Assembly: GCA_017934475.1 (NCBI GenBank) | Contig: JAGBJN010000001.1 | Coordinates: 62,001-126,000, forward strand | Source of the DNA: Clostridia bacterium | GTDB lineage: Bacteria; Bacillota; Clostridia; TANB77; CAG-508 | Direction of reading: 5' to 3' | Length of the DNA: 64,000 bases | In this document: positions 43,650-51,806 of the stretch, one piece after another | Numbering within the stretch: position 1 is the stretch's first letter | How the letters are laid out: each line of letters opens with the position of its first letter | Made by a program: the position numbers and the translations under genes | The notes under the pieces: generated by a model | The model's database searches: none | The model's input: only the letters and a program-made list of their open reading frames with translations | Told to the model about the DNA's origin: nothing

Positions 43650-43932
43650 TTATAGATAGTCAAAATATGAAATAAAATATTCTACTCTATTTTCAGGGAA
43701 AAACTCTTTAAATTCAGAATAAAGTTGTCCGGGCTAGTGTTTTATTATGTGCAAGCACTAGAGTTGGTTTTTGTACTTTTTCAATAATATTTGCCATAGT
43801 GAATGTCTTTCCACTTCCAGTTACTCCAAGTAAAGTCTGAAATTTCTTTCCAGACTCTATTCCTTTACTTAAATATTCAATTGCCTTTGGTTGATCACCA
43901 GTTGGTTTATATTCCGAATGTAATTTAAACAT
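43650..43932 (-). pseudogene. uvrB: 5' fragment of uvrB, cut at the element boundary
   Basis: The ATG at 43932 begins [20 protein letters not shown] and the Walker A region [11 protein letters not shown] (residues 33-43), followed by VLAHNKTLA; this is UvrB beyond doubt. At codon 68 CGG is read +1 (GCC CGG ACA as GCC GGA CAA) to give [27 protein letters not shown], the normal continuation. The match ends at residue 92, directly before the conserved QPEAY, at a stop (43650-43652). The remaining ~560 codons are missing, so this is a remnant left by insertion of the element, not a functional repair helicase. A complete uvrB should exist elsewhere. Confidence 0.92.
43729..43731 (-). other. CGG +1 shift site in the uvrB fragment
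   Basis: The first frame reads CTA GCC CGG ACA ACT. Dropping the C gives GCC GGA CAA CTT, the conserved LAGQLYSEF of UvrB. Confidence 0.9.
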
Positions 43933-44130
43933 ATTTTTCTCCTTCTTTTGTTTATATATTTTACCACCTATATATAAAAATTACAAGATATACTTATTTG
44001 ACTTTATGTAACTAAAATGCTATAATTGTTTATGCTGTTAATCGTTATATCTCCTGTTTTTTCATTTTAAGGAGTTTATTATATAAACAAGACATAATTT
44101 TGAAAACATTTTTTGAGGAGGACAATTAAT

Positions 44131-44601
44131 ATGTTAAAATCTGAAAAAATCAAAAGAATCTACATTTTTTTATCTACAATTCCAGGTGTTTTACTACTTT
44201 GTTTTCTGATTCCTATTAGGATTCGGAAATTAGGTTCTCTGGAGTTTGGATTTAAGTTCGTTTTTTTGAGTGTAATTTTTATTATTCTTTTTATGGCTAT
44301 TGCTTATCCTTGCCTTATGATATTTGACTTATTTAAATATCATAAAAATCTTCATAACGAAAAAGTAGCTGCAGTAAAAAAAATAATAAATAATGATGAA
44401 TTAACTAAAGTTAAATGTAATTTTTCTTTGTCAGAAGTAAAGGAGGCTACAATTCTTGATGCAATAGTTAGATATTATGACCCAGACTTTTATGCAAAGT
44501 TTGATGATAATAACAATGTAACTATTGTAGTAGAAGATCAAGATATTCCTATCTTTGAAACAACAGTTTCTGTAGAATTTTTTCTAGAAAAATTTAAGTA
44601 A
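44131..44601 (+). CDS. Membrane protein of unknown family
   Basis: The ATG at 44131 lies behind GGAGGA and gives 156 residues, with two membrane helices (about 12-31 and 46-68) and a C-terminal soluble part (KVKCNFSLSEVKEATILDAIVRYYDPDFYAKFDDNNNVTIVVEDQD). It carries an in-frame CGG (codon 32) that is read as Arg without a shift, because a +1 shift would lead to a stop. Together with the slightly higher GC it may be an acquired gene. It converges with the methyltransferase gene. Confidence 0.6.
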   Translation: MLKSEKIKRIYIFLSTIPGVLLLCFLIPIRIRKLGSLEFGFKFVFLSVIFIILFMAIAYPCLMIFDLFKYHKNLHNEKVAAVKKIINNDELTKVKCNFSLSEVKEATILDAIVRYYDPDFYAKFDDNNNVTIVVEDQDIPIFETTVSVEFFLEKFK

Positions 44602-44607
44602 AAGCAA

Positions 44608-44635
44608 AAACAAGCATATTAATTTATGCTTGTTT
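44608..44635. terminator. Bidirectional terminator
   Basis: AAACAAGCAT and ATGCTTGTTT form a ten-base stem between the convergent membrane-protein and methyltransferase genes. Confidence 0.85.
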
Positions 44636-45372
44636 TATTTTATTCTACCAAATGCTAATTTTGAATTCATTGGTAATTCTATTATTCCCTCTTGTGAGTA
44701 TTTATCAAATAACTCAGTTAATTCCTTCACAAAAATATTATAATTTTCATCATTTTCTTTTAAACTATATGACATAGAAAAAGTATAACCCATAAATTCC
44801 TCATATGTATATTGCTGGTTATTTTGAAATACTTTTAATGTATAATCTCCATCAAAAAGTTTATCAAACAATTCATTATAATTTCTATTATGATTATTAT
44901 AGTCTTTACAATTTCTTATATAAATATCTTTATATTCTCTAATTATTTCTTTACTATCGTCAATTGAATTATATATTACAGCAACTCTTCCACCAGTTTT
45001 TAATATTCTCCTTGCTTCTTTAATAAATTCGTCTAAATTAAACCAATGTAATGCTTGTGCAACTGTAATTATATCTACAGATTCTGATTCTAATGTTGTT
45101 TCTTCAGCAGTAGTATTTAATACTTTTATACCTTCTAAATTTTTACATGCTTTTTCATACATTTCTTTATTTGGTTCTATTCCAATAACATTACATTTTC
45201 TATCATATAATTGTTTTGTAAAAATTCCAGTTCCACATGCTATATCTACTATTTTTTCATTTTTCACATCCATTGATGAAATTATATAGTCAATAACTTC
45301 TTTTGCATAACATGGTCTATACTTATTATAGAAATCAGATTTACTATCAAACTTATAAACATTAGAATTCAT
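44635..45372 (-). CDS. SAM-dependent methyltransferase (class I)
   Basis: A 245-residue Rossmann-type methyltransferase: motif I VDIACGTGIFTKQL at about 41-54, GIEPNKEMYEKACKNL for the second motif, and VDIITVAQALHWFNLDEFIKEARRILKTGGRVAVIYN (about 98-134) as the post-motif segments of the UbiE/SAM family. The C-terminal part (EEFMGYTFSMSYS) is family-like. The substrate is unknown. It is the last of three genes on the minus strand, converging with the membrane protein. Confidence 0.88.
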   Translation of the reverse strand: MNSNVYKFDSKSDFYNKYRPCYAKEVIDYIISSMDVKNEKIVDIACGTGIFTKQLYDRKCNVIGIEPNKEMYEKACKNLEGIKVLNTTAEETTLESESVDIITVAQALHWFNLDEFIKEARRILKTGGRVAVIYNSIDDSKEIIREYKDIYIRNCKDYNNHNRNYNELFDKLFDGDYTLKVFQNNQQYTYEEFMGYTFSMSYSLKENDENYNIFVKELTELFDKYSQEGIIELPMNSKLAFGRIK

Positions 45373-45412
45373 ATTTTCCTCCTAAAAATATTTACTATAT
45401 TTTATCATATAT

Positions 45413-45916
45413 TTAAATTTTAAATAATATTTTCTTTTTTATAAAAGGCATAAACTCTTTACAGTTTCCAATTGAAAATCCATCTTTTTTTAGTACAAAT
45501 GCATGCTCATCCTCTATATATAAATAAATATAATCCTTATCCTCAAACGCCTTTTTAAGATTCCAGTACCTTACTTTCGCATTTATCTTATTCCCTATAA
45601 TTTTTATATATGAATCATAAAAAGAAAAAGTAAATTCTCTTTCATTTTTTATTTTATCAGAATTTCTTTCTTTAGTAATTTTTCTAATTGGTTCCTTAAA
45701 TCTATATAACAAGAAGCCAATACTTCCAACAAAAAGAAGTAAACCTACTAATGCATTCCCATATTTGAAATTCATTATACTGCAAAATATCAAAAGAACT
45801 ATTACAATTGCTGTAACAATTTTATATTTTGGTCCATATTTCTTTTGATGAAAAGCAAGAAACTTCTCATATGCTTCTTTTGTGTATTTAGTTGTATTTT
45901 TAAAATTAACTTTCAT
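45413..45916 (-). CDS. YcxB-like membrane protein
   Basis: A 167-residue protein with two membrane helices (about 33-52 and 55-72) and a C-terminal beta domain (EREFTFSFYDSYIKIIGNKINAKVRYWNLKKAFEDKDYIYLYIEDEHAFVLKKDGF), the YcxB-like fold. The KRKITKERNS loop separates them. Such proteins are frequent in Firmicutes and of unknown function. It lies between the methyltransferase and the HAD-like gene. Confidence 0.8.
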   Translation of the reverse strand: MKVNFKNTTKYTKEAYEKFLAFHQKKYGPKYKIVTAIVIVLLIFCSIMNFKYGNALVGLLLFVGSIGFLLYRFKEPIRKITKERNSDKIKNEREFTFSFYDSYIKIIGNKINAKVRYWNLKKAFEDKDYIYLYIEDEHAFVLKKDGFSIGNCKEFMPFIKKKILFKI

Positions 45917-45951
45917 TCCTATTCCTTTGTTATTATATTTAATATTTATTT

Positions 45952-46410
45952 TTAATCAATAAGTGCAGTATCTTTTAATAAAACCACGTCTTCATTTGTT
46001 TCTCTAATTTCTTTTAAATTTCGTGGATCATCATCTATTACAATTAAGATACTTCCATCTCTTTCAAGATTATTCATGTATAATGCTTTTAATGTAGAAG
46101 ATTTTGTAAAATTATTTTCTTCTCTTGATATTATTATTCTATTCTCTCTTTTAAAAAAAGGAGCATATTCATCAAGCCATATATGTTTTTGTTCTATCCC
46201 CTCTGATTTTCTTGTTGCAGAAAATATATATAATTCCACATTATCCATTTTTGATATTTCTTCTAGTTTTGAAATACTTGTAAGAAGCGGTCTTTTTTTA
46301 TCATAATTAGATGCTTCTCCTAATATATAATCTGCAATAACACCGTCCATATCAACATATATCTTTATTTTTTTATTATTATATTGTTCTAAAAAACTTT
46401 TTAAATACAT
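45952..46410 (-). CDS. HAD-superfamily 5'-nucleotidase-like protein
   Basis: Starting at ATG 46410 the product has 152 residues: motif I VDMDGVIADYILGE (about 19-32), motif II IFSATRKSE (Ser/Thr), and motif III DDDPRNLKEIRE (about 131-142). This is the 5'(3')-deoxyribonucleotidase-like HAD branch. The ORF runs further upstream, but that part overlaps a small GC-richer gene and has a poor start, so 46410 was chosen. It probably dephosphorylates nucleotides or phosphosugars. Confidence 0.78.
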   Translation of the reverse strand: MYLKSFLEQYNNKKIKIYVDMDGVIADYILGEASNYDKKRPLLTSISKLEEISKMDNVELYIFSATRKSEGIEQKHIWLDEYAPFFKRENRIIISREENNFTKSSTLKALYMNNLERDGSILIVIDDDPRNLKEIRETNEDVVLLKDTALID

Positions 46411-46472
46411 ATTATCTACCTCGATTTGAATTCTATCATTAAAGATTAATTTAATCAAGCAAAAATTTACAA

Positions 46473-46498
46473 AAGAAAAGAACAGCCTTTCAGCTGTC
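46473..46498 (-). terminator. Terminator overlapping the end of the small foreign gene
   Basis: ACAGC and GCTGT close a hairpin over the stop codon; T-rich sequence follows on the minus strand. Confidence 0.7.
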
Positions 46499-46615
46499 CT
46501 CCTCCTGCGAAGGTTCGTACTTGAGATCCAGCATTGCATAGACCTCTCGTATTTCTTCCTCTGTTGCCTTCTGCAGATCATCTGCAACACTGTCAAATAA
46601 AAAGTCTCTTTCCAT
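46490..46615 (-). CDS. Small GC-rich protein, probably acquired
   Basis: ATG at 46615 behind AAAGGAGG gives 41 residues: MERDFLFDSVADDLQKATEE EIREVYAMLDLKYEPSQEDS. It is acidic and helical with no known family. The base composition and codons (GTC, CTG, CAG, GAG) differ sharply from the neighbours, which supports recent transfer. The region upstream (46640-46680) has a dyad, TAGGAC..GTCCTA, that may be an operator. Confidence 0.55.
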   Translation of the reverse strand: MERDFLFDSVADDLQKATEEEIREVYAMLDLKYEPSQEEDS

Positions 46616-46831
46616 TATGTCAATCCTCCTTTGACTGCTACATAGGACCATTTGTCCTAACCTATAGTTATACTATAATTATACTATTTTTTACAGATTT
46701 TGTCAATTTATGTAACCTTTTGTGTCATTTTCGATTAAATTTATTTTTTTTATAAAAATACTAGACTTTTTTTATTTCTTTGTGTATTATATTAAATATA
46801 CAACAGATAAAACATTTAGGAGGTCATTTTT

Positions 46832-47191
46832 ATGTTAAAAAAATTAAAAATAATGTCAATAATTACTATTTTATTATTAGTATTTTCTTATGCATCAGTA
46901 TATGCAACTGATATTAATATGAATTTAACATCAGGAACTAACACAGTAAATAACGAAACTTCTAATACAACTTCTAATACTTCTAATGGTACTACTTCAG
47001 ATACTGATACATATACTCAAACAAACCCAAATTATGGTAGTCCAACTACAACAGTTACAAGTACAACAACTACTACAACTACAAAAGCAAGTACATTCGG
47101 TATCTCAGAAGTTTTAAATATCTTGTTAATTGTTATAGGAATTGTTTTAATTTTACTAGGAATTGCAATAATGATACGTATGAAATCATAA
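46832..47191 (+). CDS. Small secreted/membrane protein with Thr-rich linker
   Basis: A 119-residue protein starting behind AGGAGG: signal peptide (1-27, ending VYAT), a Thr/Asn/Ser-rich low-complexity linker (about 30-85) and a C-terminal membrane helix (about 90-115) ending MIRMKS. It is likely displayed on the cell surface and anchored at its C-terminus. No domain is recognised. A terminator follows at 47200-47224. The next gene has the same layout, so the two may be paralogues. Confidence 0.65.
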   Translation: MLKKLKIMSIITILLLVFSYASVYATDINMNLTSGTNTVNNETSNTTSNTSNGTTSDTDTYTQTNPNYGSPTTTVTSTTTTTTTKASTFGISEVLNILLIVIGIVLILLGIAIMIRMKS

Positions 47192-47199
47192 TATATTTA

Positions 47200-47224
47200 A
47201 AAGATATGTTTTTACATATCTTTT
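47200..47224 (+). terminator. Terminator
   Basis: AAAGATATG and CATATCTTTT form a hairpin with a T run directly after it. Confidence 0.8.
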
Positions 47225-47324
47225 ATTTTGTCTCTTTTTACAATATTTATTAGTATAATTATTTTTTTTAAAACAATACTAATAATGAAAATTTATTTTT
47301 CAAATTTTGTTTAAGGAGGTAATT

Positions 47325-47774
47325 ATGAAAAGTAGAACAATTTTCTTTCTTATAGTATTTTCTGTTATTATATTATTTTCTACAGTTTGTTTTGCAGAAG
47401 AAGATATGATGAATGATACTATGGACAGTGCTGAAAACACTATGGAAAGTGCAGGAAATTTTGTCGAAGATACAGCAAGTGGTATGGCAAACGGAGTAAG
47501 AAATGGTGTAAACGGAGTAGCAAATGCTATGGGAAATATGGGTGCAACTATGATGAACACTATGGATATGGATGACGAAGGTGACAATTACACAGCAGAA
47601 AGAACTTCAACAACTGGTTATACAAATGAAGGTACATTTTTAGGATTAAATTCAACTGCATGGACTTGGATAGTTATGGGAATTGTTGGTGCAGCTGTAA
47701 TAGGACTAATTATATACTATAATACTCAAAAAGATTATGACAGAAATCGTTCTCGTAATAGAGATAATTATTAA
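47325..47774 (+). CDS. Small membrane-anchored secreted protein
   Basis: The ATG at 47325 lies behind AAGGAGG; the product has 149 residues: signal peptide (1-22), an amphipathic stretch with repeated Mx[21 protein letters not shown] (about 45-75), a linker and a C-terminal membrane helix (about 113-132) with a charged tail ([14 protein letters not shown]). The helical repeat suggests a surface-exposed coiled region. It resembles the preceding gene in layout. Function unknown. Confidence 0.65.
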   Translation: MKSRTIFFLIVFSVIILFSTVCFAEEDMMNDTMDSAENTMESAGNFVEDTASGMANGVRNGVNGVANAMGNMGATMMNTMDMDDEGDNYTAERTSTTGYTNEGTFLGLNSTAWTWIVMGIVGAAVIGLIIYYNTQKDYDRNRSRNRDNY

Positions 47775-47780
47775 TTCTAT

Positions 47781-47802
47781 GGTCGCCTTATCTAAGACGA
47801 CC
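47781..47802 (+). terminator. Terminator before smpB
   Basis: GGTCG and CGACC close a hairpin; T-rich sequence follows. Confidence 0.6.
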
Positions 47803-47869
47803 TTTACATATTTTATTTTTTTATTATATATGTTATAATATAAAAAAATATATGAAAGAGGTTTTACAT

Positions 47870-48310
47870 ATGCAAAAATTAATTGCTAAAAATCCAACTG
47901 CAAGGCACAATTATACAGTTACAGATACAATTGAAACTGGAATTGTTCTTTCAGGAACAGAAATAAAATCATTAAGAAATGGTAAAGTGAATATAAAAGA
48001 CTGTTATGCTTCTATACAAAATGGTGAAGTATTTATTCATTCTATGCATATTAGTCCTTATGAACAAGGAAATATATATAACAAAGATCCTTTAAGAGAT
48101 AGAAAACTACTTTTAAATAAAAATGAAATTAGAAAATTGGTTGGCCTTATTAAACAACAAGGATATACACTTATTCCTATTAGTTTGTACTTTAAAGGTA
48201 GTTTTGTTAAAGTTGAACTTGGAATTTGTAAAGGTAAAAAACTATATGATAAAAGAGAAGATCTAAAGAAAAAAGACCAAGAAAGAGATATTCAAAGACA
48301 TTTAAAATAA
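47870..48310 (+). CDS. smpB: SmpB, tmRNA-binding protein
   Basis: The ATG at 47870 ([20 protein letters not shown]) gives 146 residues with the SmpB fold: [48 protein letters not shown], then [22 protein letters not shown] at the end. It delivers tmRNA to stalled ribosomes. The usual neighbour rnr occurs 15 kb away at the edge of this window, so the classical cluster is broken up. If ribosomes stall at CGG in this organism, trans-translation would compete with the +1 shift, which makes smpB functionally interesting here. Confidence 0.95.
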   Translation: MQKLIAKNPTARHNYTVTDTIETGIVLSGTEIKSLRNGKVNIKDCYASIQNGEVFIHSMHISPYEQGNIYNKDPLRDRKLLLNKNEIRKLVGLIKQQGYTLIPISLYFKGSFVKVELGICKGKKLYDKREDLKKKDQERDIQRHLK

Positions 48311-48311
48311 T

Positions 48312-48347
48312 AAAAGAACATAGTTTTAGAAAAAACTATGTTCTTTT
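48312..48347. terminator. Bidirectional terminator
   Basis: A 16-base stem (AAAAGAACATAGTTTT) with a short loop between the convergent smpB and fba genes. Confidence 0.9.
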
Positions 48348-48376
48348 ATTTTATCTTATTTTATTTCATTATACTT

Positions 48377-49306
48377 TTATATTCTATTTGCTGATCCAAA
48401 TACATCTCTCATTTTATGAGCTACTGTTTCTTTAACTTGTTCTCTTGCAGGTGTTAAATATTTTCTTGGATCAAATGCTTCTGGTTGTTCAGTAAATACT
48501 TTTCTAATTTGTGCAGTCATAGCTAAACGTAAATCTGTATCAACATTTATTTTAGAAACTCCACTCTTACTTGCTTCATTAAGTATTTCATCTGGTACAC
48601 CTTTTGCTCCTGGTATATTTCCACCATATTTATTGCACATATCTACAAGTTCAGGTATTACAGTAGATGCACCATGTAATACTATTGGAGTATTTGGAAT
48701 TAATTCTTTTACTTTTGCTAAAATATCAAATCTAAGTCTTGCTTCACCTTTAAATTTATATGCTCCATGACTTGTTCCAATTGCAATCGCTAAAGAATCA
48801 CAACCTGTTCTTTCTACAAATTCTTTTGCTTGCATTGGATCTGTATATCTTGCATCATCTGCTTCAACAGAAACTTCATCTTCAACTCCAGCTAAAGTTC
48901 CAAGTTCAGCTTCAACCACTACTCCCTTACTATGTGCATACTCTACTACTTCTTTTGTTAGTCTTACATTTTCTTCAAAATCATATTTTGAACCATCAAA
49001 CATTACAGATGTAAAACCTGCATCAATACACATTTTACATGTTTCAAAGTCTGGGCCATGATCTAAATGAATTGCAAATGGTACTTCTGGATGTTCTTCT
49101 TGTGCAGCCTCTACCATTTTCATTAAATATCCAATTCTTGCATATTTAATTGCACTTGATGATGCTTGTAAAATAACTGGTGATTTGCATTCTGCTGCTG
49201 CATCCATTATTCCTTGGATTATTTCCATGTTGTTAATATTAAATGCACCAATTGCATAATTTCCTTTCATTGCATTTTCAAACATTTCCTTTGTTGTAAC
49301 TAACAT
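48377..49306 (-). CDS. fba: Fructose-bisphosphate aldolase, class II
   Basis: A 309-residue class II aldolase with the zinc ligands: PFAIHLDHGPDFETCKMCIDAGFTSVMFDGS (about 76-106), AIAIGTSHGAYKF (about 177) and PIVLHGASTVIPE (about 207), plus GVSKINVDTDLRLA. It cleaves fructose-1,6-bisphosphate in glycolysis and works backwards in gluconeogenesis. Codon use is that of the low-GC host. The gene is alone on the minus strand, followed by the terminator with smpB. Confidence 0.96.
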   Translation of the reverse strand: MLVTTKEMFENAMKGNYAIGAFNINNMEIIQGIMDAAAECKSPVILQASSSAIKYARIGYLMKMVEAAQEEHPEVPFAIHLDHGPDFETCKMCIDAGFTSVMFDGSKYDFEENVRLTKEVVEYAHSKGVVVEAELGTLAGVEDEVSVEADDARYTDPMQAKEFVERTGCDSLAIAIGTSHGAYKFKGEARLRFDILAKVKELIPNTPIVLHGASTVIPELVDMCNKYGGNIPGAKGVPDEILNEASKSGVSKINVDTDLRLAMTAQIRKVFTEQPEAFDPRKYLTPAREQVKETVAHKMRDVFGSANRI

Positions 49307-49417
49307 ATATATATTACCTCCTAAATAAACTTTTTATAGTAAGGATATATTTCCTTACGACATTTTTATTATATATATTTATAATATTTAAGTCAAGAAA
49401 AAATATACAAAAAAAGA

Positions 49418-49449
49418 GGAGCATGACTTTTTATATCACACTCCCCTTT
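49418..49449 (-). terminator. Terminator of the FtsH-like gene
   Basis: An imperfect hairpin with G-U pairs (GGAGTGTGA against TCATGCTCC) directly after the stop, T-rich beyond. Confidence 0.55.
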
Positions 49450-49458
49450 CTAAATCAT

Positions 49459-51063
49459 TTAACCTTTTTTTTCGCACATTTTGCTTTGTGTTTTTTTATA
49501 CTTCTTTACAATAACATTTAAGTACTCTCCTGTAAGGATTTCCCCTTTTACAAGCTGTTCAGCAACATCTTTCAACAGTGGTTCATGCTCAGAAATAATC
49601 ATTTCTGCCCTTTTGTAACCCTCATCTAAGATTGACTGAACTTCCTGATCTATTTCCTTTTTCTTTTCTTCAGGAAGAAAGAAATAATCTGATTGCTCGT
49701 AACATCTATTACTGTTTTTAGAAGAAAGTCCAAAATTCATTACCATAGCTTTTGCTATTCTTGTTGCAGTTTCCAAATCAGATGATGCTCCACTATTAGC
49801 TTCTTTTATTTTCTGTTCTGCAACTCGACCTGCCATTAACATTGCTATATGATCAAGATAGTAATCTCTAGACAAAACAACATCTTCATTGTCTTTGTTG
49901 TAAGTCTGAGTAAGTCCCAAAAACCAGGACATAGGCAAAATCGTAACATATGCAATTTTCTGATCTTTAAGCCTGTCAGACATTACAGTTGCTATAAAAT
50001 GACCAGTCTCATGATACGCTGTTGCTATCTTCTCACTTTCAGGCATTTCATAGTAATGTTTGAGGTCAGTATCATAAGAACTCAAGATGCTTTTTTTATC
50101 AAGTACCTTCTTTCCTTTTCTCTTAGCCTCCAAGAAAGCCTTTTCAAAAATACTTACAACATTTCCCGGATTTGCTGATATCGAATCAGAAAGAGGTGAT
50201 GAAAAAATACCAAATTCCACTATTTCCTTTGGTGCTTTGATTTGATACTCTTTCTCCTTTTTCTTGATAAACATCTTAATCATCGGATAAATTTCATCCA
50301 ACTCCGGTTCCCTGATATATACAATATTTATATATTTGGAAATCGAGTCAATCTCCAAAAAATATTCCTGCATATTTTCAGGTGACGATGCAGTAAGAAT
50401 AGGAACATTATGCTTTGTAACAAGCATCTCTAACATGTCCCAAAGATTATCATGCATCAACATTTCAACCGAATCTTCAATATATAAAATGCACTTATCT
50501 TTGTTCTTGATAATGAAATTTGTAAGCATCTTATATATGATCTTGAACTGCTTTTTTCCAATGATCTTGAACAGTGCATCAGCATCAAGCATAAATACCC
50601 TGGTATCAAAAAACTCTTTAGGACATTCATTAACTGATATCTGCCTAATAATTTCCCTGCATATTGCAGTTTTACCAACATCTGCTGCTCCAACCAGAAA
50701 CACATTATTGCGTTTCTTTTGAGATAAATAAAACCATATCTTTTCTATTTCATGATCACGACCAACTAATTTAATCTTTGCTTTCATAGAAAAATAGTAA
50801 GTCATATCACAAAGATAAGGAGTAAGCACTCTTGGAATCACAGGGTTAGATAATTCTAATGACTTCACAATCATCCGAATAAAAGCAACTGGAAAATGTA
50901 CATACCTTTCTTTTCCCGAAGAATCCTTGAACGGAAAATCAATTTCATCTTCATTTGCGAACTTGACGTTTTTTGCAATTTCACCCAAATATTCAGGATT
51001 AAATTGCATTTCAAACTGCTTACCATCTGTTCCTTTAACAGTTATTTCAATATTTTTTTTCAT
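49459..51063 (-). CDS. Clp-D1-like AAA ATPase fused to an M41 (FtsH-type) metalloprotease
   Basis: A 534-residue protein with an unusual domain order. The AAA region looks like Clp D1: VGRDHEIEKIWFYLSQKKRNNVFLVGAADVGKTAICREII (about 100-139) with Walker A GAADVGKT and Walker B YIEDSVEML. The C-terminal half is a peptidase M41 domain with HETGH at about 340 and the third ligand region SGASSDLETAT near 415, as in FtsH. There is no membrane helix. It has markedly higher GC than its neighbours and an in-frame CGG Arg (codon 63), so it is likely to be acquired. Its place beside another foreign gene pair suggests a small island. Confidence 0.8.
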   Translation of the reverse strand: MKKNIEITVKGTDGKQFEMQFNPEYLGEIAKNVKFANEDEIDFPFKDSSGKERYVHFPVAFIRMIVKSLELSNPVIPRVLTPYLCDMTYYFSMKAKIKLVGRDHEIEKIWFYLSQKKRNNVFLVGAADVGKTAICREIIRQISVNECPKEFFDTRVFMLDADALFKIIGKKQFKIIYKMLTNFIIKNKDKCILYIEDSVEMLMHDNLWDMLEMLVTKHNVPILTASSPENMQEYFLEIDSISKYINIVYIREPELDEIYPMIKMFIKKKEKEYQIKAPKEIVEFGIFSSPLSDSISANPGNVVSIFEKAFLEAKRKGKKVLDKKSILSSYDTDLKHYYEMPESEKIATAYHETGHFIATVMSDRLKDQKIAYVTILPMSWFLGLTQTYNKDNEDVVLSRDYYLDHIAMLMAGRVAEQKIKEANSGASSDLETATRIAKAMVMNFGLSSKNSNRCYEQSDYFFLPEEKKKEIDQEVQSILDEGYKRAEMIISEHEPLLKDVAEQLVKGEILTGEYLNVIVKKYKKTQSKMCEKKG

Positions 51064-51218
51064 ATATATAGCCCTCCTTTTGTCTTAATCACAGTTGTGA
51101 CCTTATTTTTTTTTGTATATCTGCTATAAATTTCAACTTCAAATTTATTGCATATATAATATCACGTTAGTTTACATATTTCAAGTCTTTTGTTCTATTT
51201 TATGTTAAATAAGCAATT

Positions 51219-51248
51219 AAAGACCTTGGTTTTTAAGCCAAGGTCTCT
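51219..51248 (-). terminator. Terminator of the 108-residue gene
   Basis: AAAGACCTTGG and CCAAGGTCT form a strong stem followed by T residues on the minus strand. Confidence 0.85.
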
Positions 51249-51252
51249 TTTC

Positions 51253-51579
51253 TTACCTAAAAAATATTCTATACTTTACTGGTCTAAAAAATATATTGTT
51301 TTTTTCTAAGATGCTTTTTTCATCATCGCTAAGTTGTCTACAAATAGTCCTCCTTTTGTTTTTGTTTGCATAATGCAATTCTTTTAATATTTTTTCTTTA
51401 GTTCTAATATTATTGAAACTCCTAGTACGAATTTCATACAAGAAATCCTCAACAATATATTTCTTTTCAACTTCCTCTTTGACCCTCCGGGAAAGCCTCC
51501 ACTCTACTGATTTTTTTCTCTTTCCTTTTAGTATTGCGAGTTCTTTTAAAGACCGCAAAGATTGGTCGTATTTTTCCAT
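51253..51579 (-). CDS. Small basic protein of the acquired island
   Basis: A 108-residue, Lys/Arg-rich helical protein: SLKELAILKGKRKKSVEWRLSRRVKEEVEKKYIVEDFLYEIRTRSFNNIRTKEKILKELHYANKNKR. It has two in-frame CGG codons (9 and 31) that read as Arg, which the low-GC genes avoid. It diverges from the beta-CASP gene and precedes the FtsH-like gene on the minus strand. It may bind nucleic acid. No family recognised. Confidence 0.55.
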   Translation of the reverse strand: MEKYDQSLRSLKELAILKGKRKKSVEWRLSRRVKEEVEKKYIVEDFLYEIRTRSFNNIRTKEKILKELHYANKNKRRTICRQLSDDEKSILEKNNIFFRPVKYRIFFR

Positions 51580-51806
51580 AAAGGATAACCTCCTTTTTAT
51601 GTTGTTACCTAACCAACGGGTTACAATTTGATTATACCTTATATATACTTTTTTGTCTATATTAATTAATAAAAAAATATTACTTTATGTAAATTTATTT
51701 CTTTTTTTGTTGATTTTATACGCTTTTCATGATAGAATATAGTCAGTTTTTATGTAGTCGTTGTTGCAATTTAACAATAAAATTGTAAAGGAGGATAAAA
51801 TTTTAT

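Noticed and set aside
43650-43932. Functional short UvrB paralogue
   Set aside because: The fragment ends before the helicase core is complete and lies at the element border.
46411-46596. N-terminal extension of the HAD-like protein
   Set aside because: It overlaps a better supported small gene with foreign composition and lacks a ribosome site; the family begins at the ATG at 46410.
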